64,000 nucleotides of DNA from Aricia agestis. Its lineage: Eukaryota > Arthropoda > Insecta > Lepidoptera > Lycaenidae. Made by a program: the position numbers and the translations under genes. The stretch spans positions 4,600,501-4,664,500 of the forward strand of contig NC_056406.1 of NCBI RefSeq assembly GCF_905147365.1, written 5' to 3'. This document shows positions 19,447-31,211 of this stretch, piece by piece (the stretch's first letter is position 1; the number at the start of each line of letters is the position of its first letter). A model generated the notes under the pieces. That model made no database searches. It worked only from the letters and a program-made list of their open reading frames with translations, and had not been told where the DNA came from.

Positions 19447-22097
19447 TTACTGTCTAGCATACTTAGGCTGGCGCTGGTAGGGCGCGGGGCGGGCGTAGTG
19501 GCGCTGCGTGTGCTGCACGGGGCGGCGGGTGCCCACCTCGCGGGAGCTGGTCTTGTACTCCTGCCCCTCGTCCTTGTAGTACGAGTCCTCCTCGTAGAAT
19601 CGGTCGTTGCGATCGTAGTAGAAGTCCGGCTCGGGGGCGGCGCGGTGGGGAGGCCCTCGCACCTAAACATTGCATACTGTACGGTCATTTTATACTTATA
19701 TATACTGCAAAAGTTTTTTTATTTGGTTACAAACATTATTAATAGCTTTAATTTTGATAAAAACTTTAATTCAATAATTACCGGAGGTTCAGGAACTGCA
19801 TAGTGGTCATCGTATCCATAGGACGTGTCCATGGCAGTGCGAGCCCGATCTAGGATGCTGAAGACCTTGGATTTGGGATTCATTGGACGAGGAGGGCCCG
19901 GGGGCATGCGACCAGGCGGGCGAGCACCCACCAGAGATGGAGGTGGCATTGGTGGTCCTGAAAACAGTAGTGTTATTACACGAATTAAAACGTTAAATTG
20001 ATACCAAACATTTTTTGTTGATACTGCATTGCTGAGCCTTGCGTTTGCATTAAATATGATAACATTTGTGACCTTTGACTTGATATAAATTGTATGACAT
20101 ACCCCTTTCCATGATGTCACGCATTGGTGGTTGCCTCATCATATCAGAGGGGTCCGGCCTCAGATACTTCTTAACCTCGGCCAGGGCATAGGCAATCCTT
20201 GCATGAGCCTCCGCAGGAGATGCTAAGGCTGATACTTCCACGTGCAGCTCATCGGTGAGGTGAGCATATTTGGGGTCCAATGAGTTTCTAAGTTCTTCCT
20301 CCTTTTGTCTAAAAATAGAAAGAGGTTATTTCATATTTACAACCAAATAAAATCCAACATATGAAATTGTGAGATGAGTGAGCCCGGAAAGGGAGATCTT
20401 CCACCAAGCAAGGTATTAGCTTGCCCAGGCTTCAGGCGACTGTGTTAATTGCCAGCTGAGTATATACCTCAACTTTGTGTAATATATTATACACAAAGCT
20501 GAGGTTATGAACTCTAATTGTAAATCTGGGTGCACAAAAAATTCCTGTTTTTAAAAACTTGTAAAATAAAATTGTAGTTTCAAGTCTTGTGCTGTAAAAT
20601 TACCTATCCCTCATTGATCCCCTGCCAAGAATGGCCATCTTGCACATTGTTTCCTCTTGCAGCTGCTTCATTGTGTTGCCCTTCGGTCCCAAAAGCTTTC
20701 CAATGAAATTCACCTAGAATTTTAAAATTAAATTATTTATAAAACTTGTACTGTTTTTTTGTTGAAGTTTCACATTTTTATTTACATATTGATCATTTTT
20801 TATATAACATCATATTTATTAATTGTATAGTTAATACATGAGATATGAATTTGTAGCATTATATGGATTATCCATATTTATCATTGAAATGGTGAAGTAT
20901 TAAAATGAATTAATGCCTAATAACAGCTACAAAAATTAATGATTTTAATATACCTTAGGATGCTCCTTAACAGGCACCAAAACTTTGACGGTCACTTTGA
21001 TAGGTTTTTCCTTGTACACATCAAGGTATTTGAAGTCCTTTGGCGGAATTCTTCCAGAAGATTGTACCTTTGCAACTTCTAAAACAATAGTAACCAGGAG
21101 TAAGAAAAAGGGATTGTACTCATATGAAATAAAATAGTACAATGATTACAACCATGTAACACTAAGTTAATGTTTATTTTTTTTAATGAAATAAGGGGGC
21201 AAACGAGCGAACGGGTCACCTGATGGAAACCAACTTCCGTCACCCATGGACACTTGCAGCATCAGAAGAGCTGCAGGTGCGTTGCCGGCCTTTTAAGAGG
21301 GAATAGGGTAATATGGGAGGGTAGGGAAGGGAATAGGGGAGGGTAGGGAAGGAATAGGAGAGGGTAGGGAAGGGAAAAGGGTAGAGGATTGGGCCTCCAG
21401 TAAACTCATTCGGCGAAACACAGCGCAAGAGCTGTTTCACGCCGGTTTTCTGTGAGCCCGTGGTATTTCTCCGGGCGAGCCGGCCCATTCGTGCCGAAGC
21501 ATGGGTCTTCCATGGAAATACAATAACAAACCGAATGTCACTACTGAATAAGGTGAATCTCCACAGTTAAGGGTGTGGACTCTAGTGTGCCAGAGATAAA
21601 TATGTAATCGCATAGTCAAAATTTTAACCCTTGGTGTAGTTGGGTAAATCAATACCATGGTCTAGTAGGCGAATATATATAAAATATCGAAATAAGACTA
21701 ATTTACTGTTCCTGCGAAAATGTTTTCCTTGCCATAAAAATTAGTTAATAGCGTGGTTTAGAAGTAGTAGTAAGTGTTATAAATTATTATTGGTTGCCGC
21801 CTGCCGGCAAACATGAAACATTTTGACAGGAGCGGCACATGAGACAAAGACCTAAAAAAGTTTCCAAAAACTATACAAACCTTGGTCAATAAGTTTCGTC
21901 GACATAGGAAATTTGGAAGTGTTGAGCTTGATTTTCTCACTTAGGAGTTCTCGTACGTATTCACCGGCTTTTTCATTTATTTTAGCGCCTTCTTCGCCAT
22001 CTTGTAAATGCTCATCGTGATCCTCTGCATTTTCTTGATTCGAATTTCTCCTAAATTGTCCGCTGTTGAAGCCATTCTTGTCATATTTATCAGCCAT
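19447..22097 (-). CDS. STAR/KH-domain RNA-binding protein, Sam68/KHDRBS type (qkr58E/kep1 family)
   Basis: Six exons: 22097-21881, 21078-20954, 20713-20604, 20308-20103, 19957-19782 and 19662-19447, totalling 1050 nt (349 aa), all GT-AG with consistent phases. The start MADKYDKNG was chosen over an in-frame ATG 10 codons upstream. QUA1-like dimerisation segment at residues 42-80 (GEYVRELLSEKIKL). Single maxi-KH domain at about 100-210, with VLVPVKEHPKVNFIGKLLGP, the RNA-contacting GPKG loop (123-126), LQEETMCKMAILGRGSMRDR and DPKYAHLTDELHV, the hallmark STAR signature. The C-terminus is Pro/Arg-rich (PPMPPPSLVGARPPGRMPPG) and Tyr-rich (DFYYDRNDRFYEEDSYYKD), as in Sam68, where such segments bind SH3 and SH2 domains. 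Role: nuclear pre-mRNA binding and splicing control. The exact Drosophila orthologue cannot be chosen by eye. Confidence 0.92.
21177..21513 (-). mobile_element. SINE-like repeat, family A copy 2 (KHDRBS intron 1)
   Basis: Same family as 12619-12944: poly-T then 'aatgaaataagggggcaa' at the left, GCCGAAGCATGGGTCTTCCA at the right. Its variable GGGAAGGGAATAGGGGAGGG middle is longer than in other copies. Confidence 0.75.
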
Positions 22098-22685
22098 TGT
22101 TATATTTGTTTTAAAATAACTACACAAGTAGATAATAATTGAGTAAAATACAAAAATTTAAGTAATACAAAACTAGGCGTCCTGCGTCATACAATCACTT
22201 TTGCACTTTTTTTTTTAAACATGAACGACGCAGTGAGTACTCAGTGTGTCAGGGCTGCCAGATGTAAAAACTGCGCGATCGTAATTCGTAATCGGTAGCT
22301 CTAATACTACATTTACACTCAGTACTGTTGGACAGGGAAGTGGGGAGGGAAGTGGGCAGCGTGAATATGTAAATAGGTGACTCGCGCTGCCACTGCTCAT
22401 GCCGCCGCCATTGCCCGGCGCTCCCTTGAGTGTCGGTTTTTCGGGCGGAAGTCAAAGGACGGGCAGCGCGAGCGCGAGTGAGTTTACATTCAGCTCTCTC
22501 GCTTACTTGCCGTTTTGAACGAGAAGCACGTGCGACTAAATCCACAAAAATGTCACCGCCTATGATACCGCCGCCAACTGAGTGGAGTAACGAGAAAATC
22601 ATAAAATGTTTTTTTCTAATTCTATGAATTTCTCTCATCCACAATTTCCTTTTACTACGACGATGGCGTCTTCGATTCGATCTGT

Positions 22686-23010
22686 TTTTTTTAAATGAAA
22701 ATATGGGGGCAAACGAGCAAACGGGTCACCTGATGGAAAGCAACTTCCTTCGCCCATGGACACTCGCAGCATCAGAAGAGCTGCAGGTGCGTTGCCGGCC
22801 TTTTAAGAGAGAATAGGGTAATAGGGGAGGGTAAGGAAGGGAATAGGGGAGGGTAGGGAAAGGAATATTGTAGGGGATTGGGCCTCCGGTAAACTCACTC
22901 ACTCGGCAAAACACAGCGCAAGCGCTGTTTCACGCCGGTTTTCTGTGAGAGCGTGGTATTTTTCCGGTCGAGCCGGCGCATTCGTGCCGAAGCATGGCTC
23001 TCCCACGTAT
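22686..23010 (-). mobile_element. SINE-like repeat, family A copy 3
   Basis: Poly-T at 22686, 'gggggcaaacgagcaaacgg', AGAGCTGCAGGTGCGTTGCC, and a right end GCATGGCTCTCCCACGTA. Similar GATCTGTTTT and GATCTCTTTT sequences flank it and could be a decayed target-site duplication. Confidence 0.75.
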
Positions 23011-23049
23011 CAAATGTGTTTTGATCTCTTTTTAAAATATGCATATAAA

Positions 23050-23195
23050 ACTCGTGACGCTCAGGCCCTTCCCCATACAAAAGTGAAAAAAATTGTTCGT
23101 CTTTCAGAGCGGCTACTTTCACAGTGAACTCTCTGCAAGGAACACGTACACACCCTAAAGTATTATCACTTATTTTTGTTACACACTGTATACTC
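23050..23195. repeat. Half copy of the palindromic AAAGTGAAAAAAAT repeat
   Basis: Contains CCCCATACAAAAGTGAAAAA, CTACTTTCACAGTGAACTCT and AAGGAACACGTACACACC, ending at TTTTTGTTACACACTGTA. It corresponds to the right arm of the full palindrome at 36657-36917; another half copy lies at 58985-59130. Confidence 0.7.
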
Positions 23196-23529
23196 AGCAG
23201 ACTTAATGCTGTCGCCGCAACAGTTTCGATATCCGCCATCGTTGCGAGTCGTTACGTAAAAGAGTATGAGGGCTGAGTGTGACCACCTACTCGCCTCTAT
23301 AATGCCGCAGAAGTATTTGAGGCAATATTTCCGACAGCGGCAGGAGCAGTGGCAAGGGCTGAGTGTAAACGTGCCATAAAAAGTCGCATTCTGTTATAGA
23401 CTATAGTAGGCTCAACTCAACATAAAAACAAATCGTAAACAAAAATATTTGTTTACGATCTTTGTATGTTATATTATTGTACCAGTAACGATAGCTGCAG
23501 CCGTGGGTGCCAAAAAAAAGCAAATTTTA

Positions 23530-23767
23530 AATAATAGTTTATTAATTATAACTTTTACATTAATTAAAATTAAAATTACTAATTATGAATTACAAATTAC
23601 AAATTAAGAGTGACTCCCTACTGAAGTGAAGTAAAAGAATGAGGTCCTCCGCTGGTCGCACGATGGTGGTGGCCGCTTCTGCTGACTTGGACATTCCCTC
23701 GAATTGATGTTGAAATCTTGCACCGTGTGCGGTACAGCGCGGTAAAGCTGTGTGCACACTTGGGTTT
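23530..23767 (-). other. Possible 3'-terminal exon of an unidentified transcript
   Basis: On the minus strand a good acceptor (attcag) ends at 23768. It is followed by about 150 bases richer in GC than the surroundings and open in all three frames, with stops at 23618 and 23590 and near 23595. An AATAAA signal follows at 23543-23538. The possible peptides match no family I recognise. It could be a non-coding RNA exon or the last exon of a gene not otherwise seen here. Confidence 0.25.
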
Positions 23768-23869
23768 CTGAATATTAAAATAAAGGTGTGGATACACTTA
23801 TATTGAGGTGTATCGTAGTTAGGATGGTGTAACATACCTCTATAAAGTACAGTAAACACTAAATAGCAA

Positions 23870-26690
23870 CAAAAGAGTTTTGAAAATCAATCAACAAACG
23901 GTGGAACAATAATATACCTAATCAAAGGCAAGATTTTTGACAATAATGTGATGATTCATGGCATGATTATAGTGATGATTTGGTGATAATGATGATGATT
24001 AGTATTATTGACACATTGACATGATATAATAATATGCTTTTTGTTGTTGAAACAACCCCAAAATTTGCCAGCACCTTCGGACCTTCGGAACCAGGGTGTA
24101 CTTCGGCGCAAATTCTTATTTTTTGGTAGTTAAAGCTTAAAATCCTTCAGAAAAACGTAAAATCACTATATGTTTTCATATAAATTTTAAGAAGTCCTGT
24201 CGATTTCTCATTGATTGCATCATCAGATCACCACTTTTGTGATCATGTTACCAAATTCGGGCTACATCTTCTACAACAACAAAACAATTTTGGAAATCGG
24301 TCTACAAACGACGGAGTTGTCCGCGAACCTAAATAAAACAAGTGAAATATATCCTCTTCCTTTTCGGAAGTCGGTTAAAAGTAGCCTAAGTTATGCCTTA
24401 CTACATCAGCTATGTCATAATATGTGCCAAAAAAAGTCCCGTCAAAATCGCTCCAGCCATTTCAGAGATTAGCCGGAACAAACAGACAGACGGACAGACA
24501 GACATACAGACAAAAATTGTAAAAAATGTTGTTTTGGTGTATGTACCCTATATACATTCATATGGATCTAGTTAAAAAATGGTTCTTTCAATATTACAAA
24601 CAGACACTCCAATTTTATTTATATTATTATGAAAATGTATTTATTCATTTCACTTAACGATACTTATTCTGAGTCTGAATGCATTTTTCAAATAATGAAT
24701 CTTTTATTTATTTTTTTACTATACGTCCATCACGTACGTCTTTTTAGCATGTTTTTTTTTGGTTATGAAATACATTTTGACAGTCGTATGAACATACGTC
24801 TATACTGCACGACATTTTATGGGTAGGTCATGTAAAATCGATTAATGTATGTGTATAGGTCCTTGTGGTCTGATACACAATTCGTCATTCGTCCTTACGA
24901 CCGCTGTACGTCTCTCTGGCATGAAAATAAATATTATGTGACTTCAATTATACGCCTAAAAATATATTGTTCATATCTTTTAAACTAATTTACCTACCAT
25001 TATGAAAAAAACAGGGAAGGTGTATTGGTAAAAATAAGAAATATTGGCGAAATAAAAAAAAACGCATTTTTTTCTATACGCCCTTCTGGTTTGAAGCCCG
25101 CGATATGTATAGAGTAAAGATGTATAGAGTATAGATGATAGTCGGTATGTCACGACGGCCGTCGCTAGATGCCACTCTCTGTTTTCTAGATCGTGCCATC
25201 AACTTTTATTTCTGGCAGACAGAATTAGCGAGGCGTATTGCTTGACCGTTATGGTGGCGCCCGCGTCAAAGTAAAATACCTTTTTGGAAGTATCTTAGAT
25301 TGCTTGTTTTCTAAGAGAGGCCGCAAGAAATGGAACAGCAAGAAATGGAAAGGGCGTAAGCGACAAAATGGTTTTTGTCGCGTAATTTTAAAACAATAAA
25401 TATATTTCTTGAAACTTATGTACAAATTAAAGTGTATGCTTGAACCAATCTATGTACAAATTTTGTAAGCTTAAATCACTCTCCTCTGTTGGCAAAATTA
25501 GAATCCCTTTTTTTAAAGAGGTCTTTTTGATTGATTATTCTGGGTTATAAAAGTTGACCAATCGTGTTATGCTATGGGTAATTCAAAGACAAATACATGA
25601 TAATACTGACAATGAACTTTAATTTCTTAGCTTTAGTCATTGCTGAGAAAAATCGACATCGCTACAGCCAAATTATCAAGGCGTCGCCACATGAGATTTC
25701 ACTACTTTTTGACACGACGAACTATAAATGTTTAAATCTTGGCAACATTTTTACATGAAAATGTTTTTGGTGGGATAATCTATGATATTCATCATTGTGG
25801 ATAATGATTAATGATACTTAAGCATTTTGCCTCAGGTGATATTTTATTGAAAATTGAATAACGTACGTCTCTACTCTCTACTATCTAGTTCTTTAACTCA
25901 CGGTCAACGCGTCTTCATCGGAATCAGTCGGAATCGAGCCGTTCGCTCTACCTATATCAGTGGTACCCAACCTTTTTTTTACGCGGGTCACTAAAACGTT
26001 TTGGTCTTGGTGTCACGGGCCGTACCCAACATTTATTTAGGGTTAAAACTTAAAATAAGAACATTCTTTAAAATTAGGGATTCAAAAATGGCAAAATTTT
26101 CATGACCACTTTGCACAATTTTGCCGGTGGGGGCGAAATTCAAAATGGTTTAAGTATCTACACGCGGGCCACTAAAAGGATCTTATCTCTGCAGGTGATC
26201 TACACGCAATGCTGATAGATGGATGGCGAGAGTGCATTAGGATACTGGATATTGCATCGCAATTTGTTTACCATAATGCCTTTTAATATTCAACGAAATG
26301 CTAGGAGAAAATGTAGTCTGGTAGAGCTGTGGTCGAGTACTAAGTAGCTTTTCTTGATCACCAAAGTAGTGAGTAGGAGTGTGTACAATGTACTATCAGA
26401 GAAGTTGATTCCTATGCAAATCGGGGACCTAAGTAGTTTGGTTGCATTAAGTATATCAAACCCAGCTGACAGATCACAATTAACATTGAATTGACATATT
26501 CGACCAAAATAACGTTGGTCTGTCAATTGCATAGGAATCAACTTCAACTTACTCGATGGTACATAGTACATACCAATAGTACTTTGCCCAATGCCCAGTA
26601 CCTACTTAATTCGTCTTGCTTGGCAATTGCATGCCTTTTGATAATAAAGGTATTTTTAGGTCAAAATAGGCATAGTTGTAAAAGTAATAT
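23870..26690. other. Intergenic, repeat-rich, no gene seen
   Basis: 24210-24580 is a dispersed repeat ending in (ACAGACAGACGG)-like sequence. 24720-24920 has several ACGTACGTCT-like blocks. 25980-26190 is an old element beginning 'cagtggtacccaacctttt' (hAT-like ends). 26390-26585 is an inverted repeat with GAAGTTGATTCCTATGCAA arms, related to sequence at 55640-55770 and 57610-57650. Confidence 0.4.
26390..26585. repeat. Inverted repeat with GAAGTTGATTCCTATGCAA arms
   Basis: The arms AGAAGTTGATTCCTATGCAA (about 26400) and TTGCATAGGAATCAACTTC (about 26527) face each other across about 110 bases; TACAATGTACTATCAG and TGGTACATAGTACAT extend the ends. MITE-like. Confidence 0.6.
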
Positions 26691-26696
26691 TTTATT
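26691..26696 (-). terminator. AATAAA polyadenylation signal of roadblock paralogue 2
   Basis: On the minus strand AATAAA occurs 39 bases past the TAG stop at 26735-26737, a suitable position for 3' end formation of this gene. Confidence 0.5.
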
Positions 26697-26734
26697 TAAA
26701 GTGTAAGTATAAAATCCTTAAAAACACTTTCAAA

Positions 26735-29700
26735 CTAAATATTAAGTATTATTTTATTTCTCTCAATAGAGCTATTGTTTTGTATGACTGCTATGTTAAA
26801 TTCCTTGTGTGGAACAGCTAATACTTCTAGCTTCTTCGTTTGCAATCTTACAACAAGGACTTCGTCGAATGGATCCTGCAAAGATAACAAAATAAATAAA
26901 TAAATTTATTTGACTAGATCCATACAAAATACAAGCCTGGTAACTATCTTGGTTACTGAAAAATTTGATAAAATGCTGCTGGCTGCACAAGCGAGAAAGA
27001 GAATAAGGTAAGTAAGTAATTATTTTTTCTCTCTTGTGCAGCTTTTTAAAGATTCAAAGTGTGTAGGCAGCGCACAAAATATGTAAGATCGCTGAGCAAA
27101 ACTAGAAGGAAAGGTTGTCAGGTGCGTTAAAGTAATGTAAACCACAAATTATTATAACTAGCTATTTGACCGAGCTTTGCTCAGTATTCGATAAAACATG
27201 AATAAAATGTAATTTTCTAAAAATGATTCCTAGCTAGATCGATTTATCGCCCCCGAAACCTCCTATATACTAAATTTCATGAAAATCGTTGGAGCCGATG
27301 CCGAGATTCCAATTATAAATATAATATACATATACAAGAATTGCTCGTTTAAAGATATAAGATAACTACTAACTGTTGATACCCGAAACTCCCGTTTCGT
27401 AGACAATTGTTTATCGCGCAGGAACCATCATAAGTATCCAGCTATGTCTAATCCCTTTTAGCGGTTTGAGCGTGAAGAGGTAACATAAGGCAGACAGACA
27501 CACTTTCGCATTTTTAATATTAATATGGATGTATGTTAAAGACATTGAAATTAAGTTGTCACTTTTTTGTCTATAACAGCTGGGCTTTTATAGAGTTTCC
27601 TTAGAAGCCTATTTAACTTCCGCGTATTATTATAAGAGTGCTTGCTTAATACTTCATCGGTAGTAGATTGCGAAAACAGAAAACTGCGTTACGGAACTCG
27701 GAAGTATCCACATATCTGTGAATTCTGAATATGAGGTAGGAGACTGTGCTATAAAGTGTATACAGTCGTAGCAGTGATTTCCCTCAGGAAGTGTCTTCAC
27801 GACTTGTTCACGACTGCAGTTTTCCATACACGTACGTGCCGAAAAGGATTTAAAAGGTTAGGTATTGAAACATTATAGATTTGACTAACGAAGAAATCTC
27901 TATATAGATTGTAGACTGTTTCTAACAGCGCCGCGATGTTTGTTGCCAAACACCACCGAAACGGTTGGACCAATTTTGATGAAATTTTGTGTACTTAGTT
28001 ATATATCGCCTTATCGGGTAGCTTTGAGGATTCCCAGGCCGATAACGTTCCTTATTTCCGGGTCAGGAGAGCTAATAAAAATATGTTTGTTTAAAGAACG
28101 CACTTTCGTTGTAAGTTTTTAAATTAGTCCACGCATTAGCCTCGTCTGATCACTGATCTGCCAATATCGTGTCCCCATGCGCTCATACCTCACTCCACCA
28201 AAGAGTTTTAATTTAGTGGCGGCCTTACCCATTGCGAGGCCTCGGGCGGTAGGTCTTTGCGAGGCCCTGGGCGGCAGGTCTTTGCGAAGCCAAAGCAAAC
28301 GCGTTGGCCGACTCGTTGGCCGGCGCGCCGCTGGCCCAATGTGTAGAACGGGCGTTCGCGCGTTGGCGGTAGGTATTTCGCCTGATCTACACATTGGGCC
28401 AGCGCGCCGGCCAACGCGTCGGCCAACGCGTTCGCATATAATATGTAGTCACGACTGTATGAAAAAATACCTTGCGAGGCCACTGTAAGAGGAGGCCCGG
28501 GGCGATTGCCCTGTTCGCCACACCCTAGGGCCGCAAGTCGCAACTGCAGTAGGTATCGCCTAGCAATCTATTGTGCGCAGCATGTAACGTATAACTTATA
28601 AGTAATATGATACTCCGCTTACAATTTCAGTGACGCTGTATTTGGTCATCAGGCCCAGCTGCTGTATTGCTTTTCCGTACGTGTTCGCGTGCTGTAGGTT
28701 TATATTCGTGAAGATTGGGTTACCTAAAACGGTTGTCCAATTCAACAATGTGGTTAAGTGTTTTTCAACGTAAGGCTTTTGGAACAGCCGTAGATGTAGC
28801 ATACCTTCTTTGTTAGTCATCACCACCCCTTGCACGGATTCGTCCTCTAATATTCTGTCTACGATCGGATTGGCTTCATTTAGCGTTGAAATCTACAAAA
28901 TATATTTTGGTTAAACCTTTGTGATTTTAGGATTATATAAGTACTTATACACCACCACAACCTAGAAATAGGACAAATGTATGTAAATAGGAGAAAATCT
29001 ATTTTTAATTTGAGTGTGTTGATCCTCGACAGATAATAATGTATACCGTATACTACTTTTTGACCTAACTCGGCAAATAAAGTTCAAAACTGGATTCTCG
29101 TATCTGTGTTTCTCAAACATGTTAAATATAATGTAGTTAAATAAGTAAATAAACGCTTACATGGTCCATGTGGGAGTTTGTAACAAATTAGGTACCGATC
29201 TTTAGGGCGGACGAGCCCAAAACAAACCCTTACAATTGTCCTAAGGGACGCCAGATCGAGGCGCCCTGATTAGATTTATTGCTCATGAATTTTTACTTTG
29301 TCCTTATTGTGAGTTATGTGGTGTTTAGCCTTCCTTTACTGGCTGAATAGCAATCGCTAGGGATAAAAAAAAATCCAATTTCAAATTGAAAAAAGAACTC
29401 ACGCGAGACTTGAACTCGATTAAAGTAGACGGTATTGGTGAAAAGTCAAAGCAAGTAAAATTATTATATGCTGCAATATTTATATAATTTTAACACTGAC
29501 TATGTAAAGCATCTACGTATTATTCGTTTCAGAATTTTGCGGAAACCTATTTTTTTTGCGGGAAAATGTACTTCTCGCAAACAAATTGCTTATGTTCACT
29601 CACGTGGTCTACTCTACATGTATGCCACTATGCTAACTTAAAAATTATTGCTCATCAGTAGTTCGTGTGATAAGCACTTTCTAATAATTTTACACTATAT

Positions 29701-31211
29701 ATGTATATAAAACTCAAAGGTGACTGACATGGTGATCTATCAACGCACAGCCCAAACCACTGGACGGATCGGGTTGAAATTTGGCATGAAGGTAGATGTT
29801 ACGACGTGGGCATCCGCTAAGAAAGGATTTTGATAAATTCCAACCCCAAGGGGTTAAAATAGGGGATGAAAGTTTGTATACAATAATACTTCTTAACGCG
29901 AGCGTAGCCGCGGGCAAAACTCGTGCTATATAAATTCACTGGTCCGATAATGATTATATTATTATTAATTGTAAGTTTTATTTGTTTCTTTTAAAAATCG
30001 TTATTGATATTTATAGTAGTAAAAGGTACCGAAAAGGAGAAAAGTAGGACTCTACAAAAAAAAAGTGAGATCCCATCAGAAACATCCTGTAAAAAATCCA
30101 AGTCTCGCAACTCAGTTTGCAATGCCAAGTCGGTTAATTTATTCAGTCCCTACCTAGAGGACCTTCTGTCTCAAGTTAGTACGTAAGTTATTATCATATC
30201 AATATTATCAATCTTTTACGTTTTAAATAAATTGATCGACTTGGAAATCGCATGATTAGATTGTTTAGTATAACACTATACAGTATCACACAGCACTACG
30301 GGCCTGCATCAATCGCATGGAGCGCAATAGATTAAACAATCTAATAATATCATTATTATGTATAAATTGTAAGATACATTGTGTTTTCATGCGATGTCCA
30401 AGTCGATCTATTTATTTAAAACGTAGAAGATTTTAAATATTGACTAGCTGTCCCGGCAAACGTTGTTTTGCCACATAAATAATTTTTGGTATGAAAAATA
30501 GATGTTGGCCGATTCTCAGACCTACTCAATATGCTCACAAAATTTCATGAGAATCGGTCAAGCCGTTTCGGAGGAGTATGACAACGAAAACTGTGACACG
30601 AGAATTTTATATATTAGATAATATGATAATAACTTACGCCCTAACTTAAGACAGAAGGTCCCCTAGATAGGGACTGAATAAATTAACCGACTTGGTATTG
30701 CATGGATCTCATATATATATATATTTTTTTATGAAATAAGGGGGCAAACGAGCCAACGGGTCACCTGATGGAAAGCAACATCCGTCGCCCATGGACACTC
30801 GCAGCATCAGAAGAGCTGCAGGTGCGTTGCCGGCCTTTTAAGAGCGAATAGGGTAATAGGGGAGGGTAGGGATGGGAAGGGAAGAGAATTGGGGATGATA
30901 GGGAAGGGAATTGGGCCTCCGGTAAACTCACTCACTCGGCGAAACACAGCGCAAGCGCTGTTTCACGCCGGTTTCTGTGAGAACGTGGTATTTCTCCGGT
31001 CGAGCCGGCCCATTCGTGTCGAAGCATGGCTCTCCCACGTTAAGTTAATTTTTACGGTATAAAAACTGAGTTGCGAGACTGGTTTTTTTACAGTATGTTT
31101 CTGATGGGATTAAGTATAGATGTAGCAATTATTGAATTATACTACTCTACTTACTGTTTGAACGAGCCACTCGTCGTTGACATCTTTTAGTAAGTTGGAC
31201 ATTATCTTCAT
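26735..31211 (-). CDS. Divergent dynein light chain roadblock paralogue (roadblock 2)
   Basis: Four exons: 31211-31155, 28892-28805, 28723-28623 and 26875-26735; 387 nt, 128 aa, all GT-AG. It starts MKIMSNLLKDVNDEWLVQT. The roadblock core is DESVQGVVMTNKEG, then NPIFTNINLQHANTYGKAIQ and DPFDEVLVVRLQTKKLEVLA with FNIAVIQN. The codon-splitting intron after NKEG and the phase-0 intron before DPFDE fall at exactly the positions used in robl at 12448. Without removing the short 81-base intron (28804-28724), the open frame would insert about 27 foreign residues into the domain. It carries N-terminal (about 30 residues) and C-terminal (about 15) extensions that robl lacks. Intron 1 holds a broken foldback repeat and a SINE-like copy; intron 3 holds a GC-rich palindrome. 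Role inferred: a tissue-specific dynein light chain. Confidence 0.88.
28170..28560. repeat. GC-rich repeat with a long palindrome (roadblock 2 intron 3)
   Basis: AACGCGTTGGCCGAC...GCTGGCCCAATGTGTAGA (28297-28348) is mirrored by TCTACACATTGGGCCAGC...GTTGGCCGACGCG-type sequence (28385-28437), with arms of about 50 bases. Tandem-like GCGAGGCC(TC/CTG)GGCGG blocks lie at 28230-28275. It is an island of high GC in AT-rich DNA. The open frames on both strands are a by-product of the symmetry. Confidence 0.65.
30065..31115. mobile_element. Foldback (palindromic) repeat with its right arm broken by two insertions
   Basis: Left arm 30065-30272. The right arm is found in three pieces: 30355-30432, 30625-30712 and 31050-31115. 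Between the first two lies a 'cccggcaaacgttgttttgc' dispersed repeat (30443-30620). Between the last two lies SINE-like copy 4 (30724-31040). Matching blocks include AGTCGGTTAATTTATTCAGT and CCCATCAGAAACAT. The whole lies in intron 1 of roadblock 2. Confidence 0.7.
30724..31040 (-). mobile_element. SINE-like repeat, family A copy 4
   Basis: Poly-T and 'atgaaataagggggcaaacg' at the left, GAAGCATGGCTCTCCCACGT at the right. It interrupts the right arm of the foldback repeat at 30065-31115 and is therefore younger than it. Confidence 0.75.

Larger units (their letters stand above)
22098..23530. other. KHDRBS promoter side and nested repeats
   Basis: The first few hundred bases upstream of 22097 should hold the promoter. 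A possible inverted-repeat element is bounded by TTTACACTCAG (about 22313) and CTGAGTGTAAAC (about 23362). SINE-like copy 3 (22686-23010) and a half copy of a palindromic repeat (23050-23195) lie within it. A perfect hairpin, ATCGTAAACAAA...TTTGTTTACGAT, lies at 23430-23459. Confidence 0.45.

Noticed and set aside
22249..22644. 131-codon ORF upstream of KHDRBS
   Set aside because: It overlaps a GC-rich repeat region and has no domain or splice support.
28119..28543. Overlapping 90-110-codon ORFs on both strands in a GC-rich patch
   Set aside because: They arise from the palindromic GC-rich repeat; the symmetric composition leaves all frames open and no family is recognised.
28596..28835. Roadblock-like protein with a 27-residue insertion after TNKEG
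   Set aside because: The insertion is an 81-base intron with GT-AG ends at the same place as in the other two roadblock genes; splicing it restores the fold.
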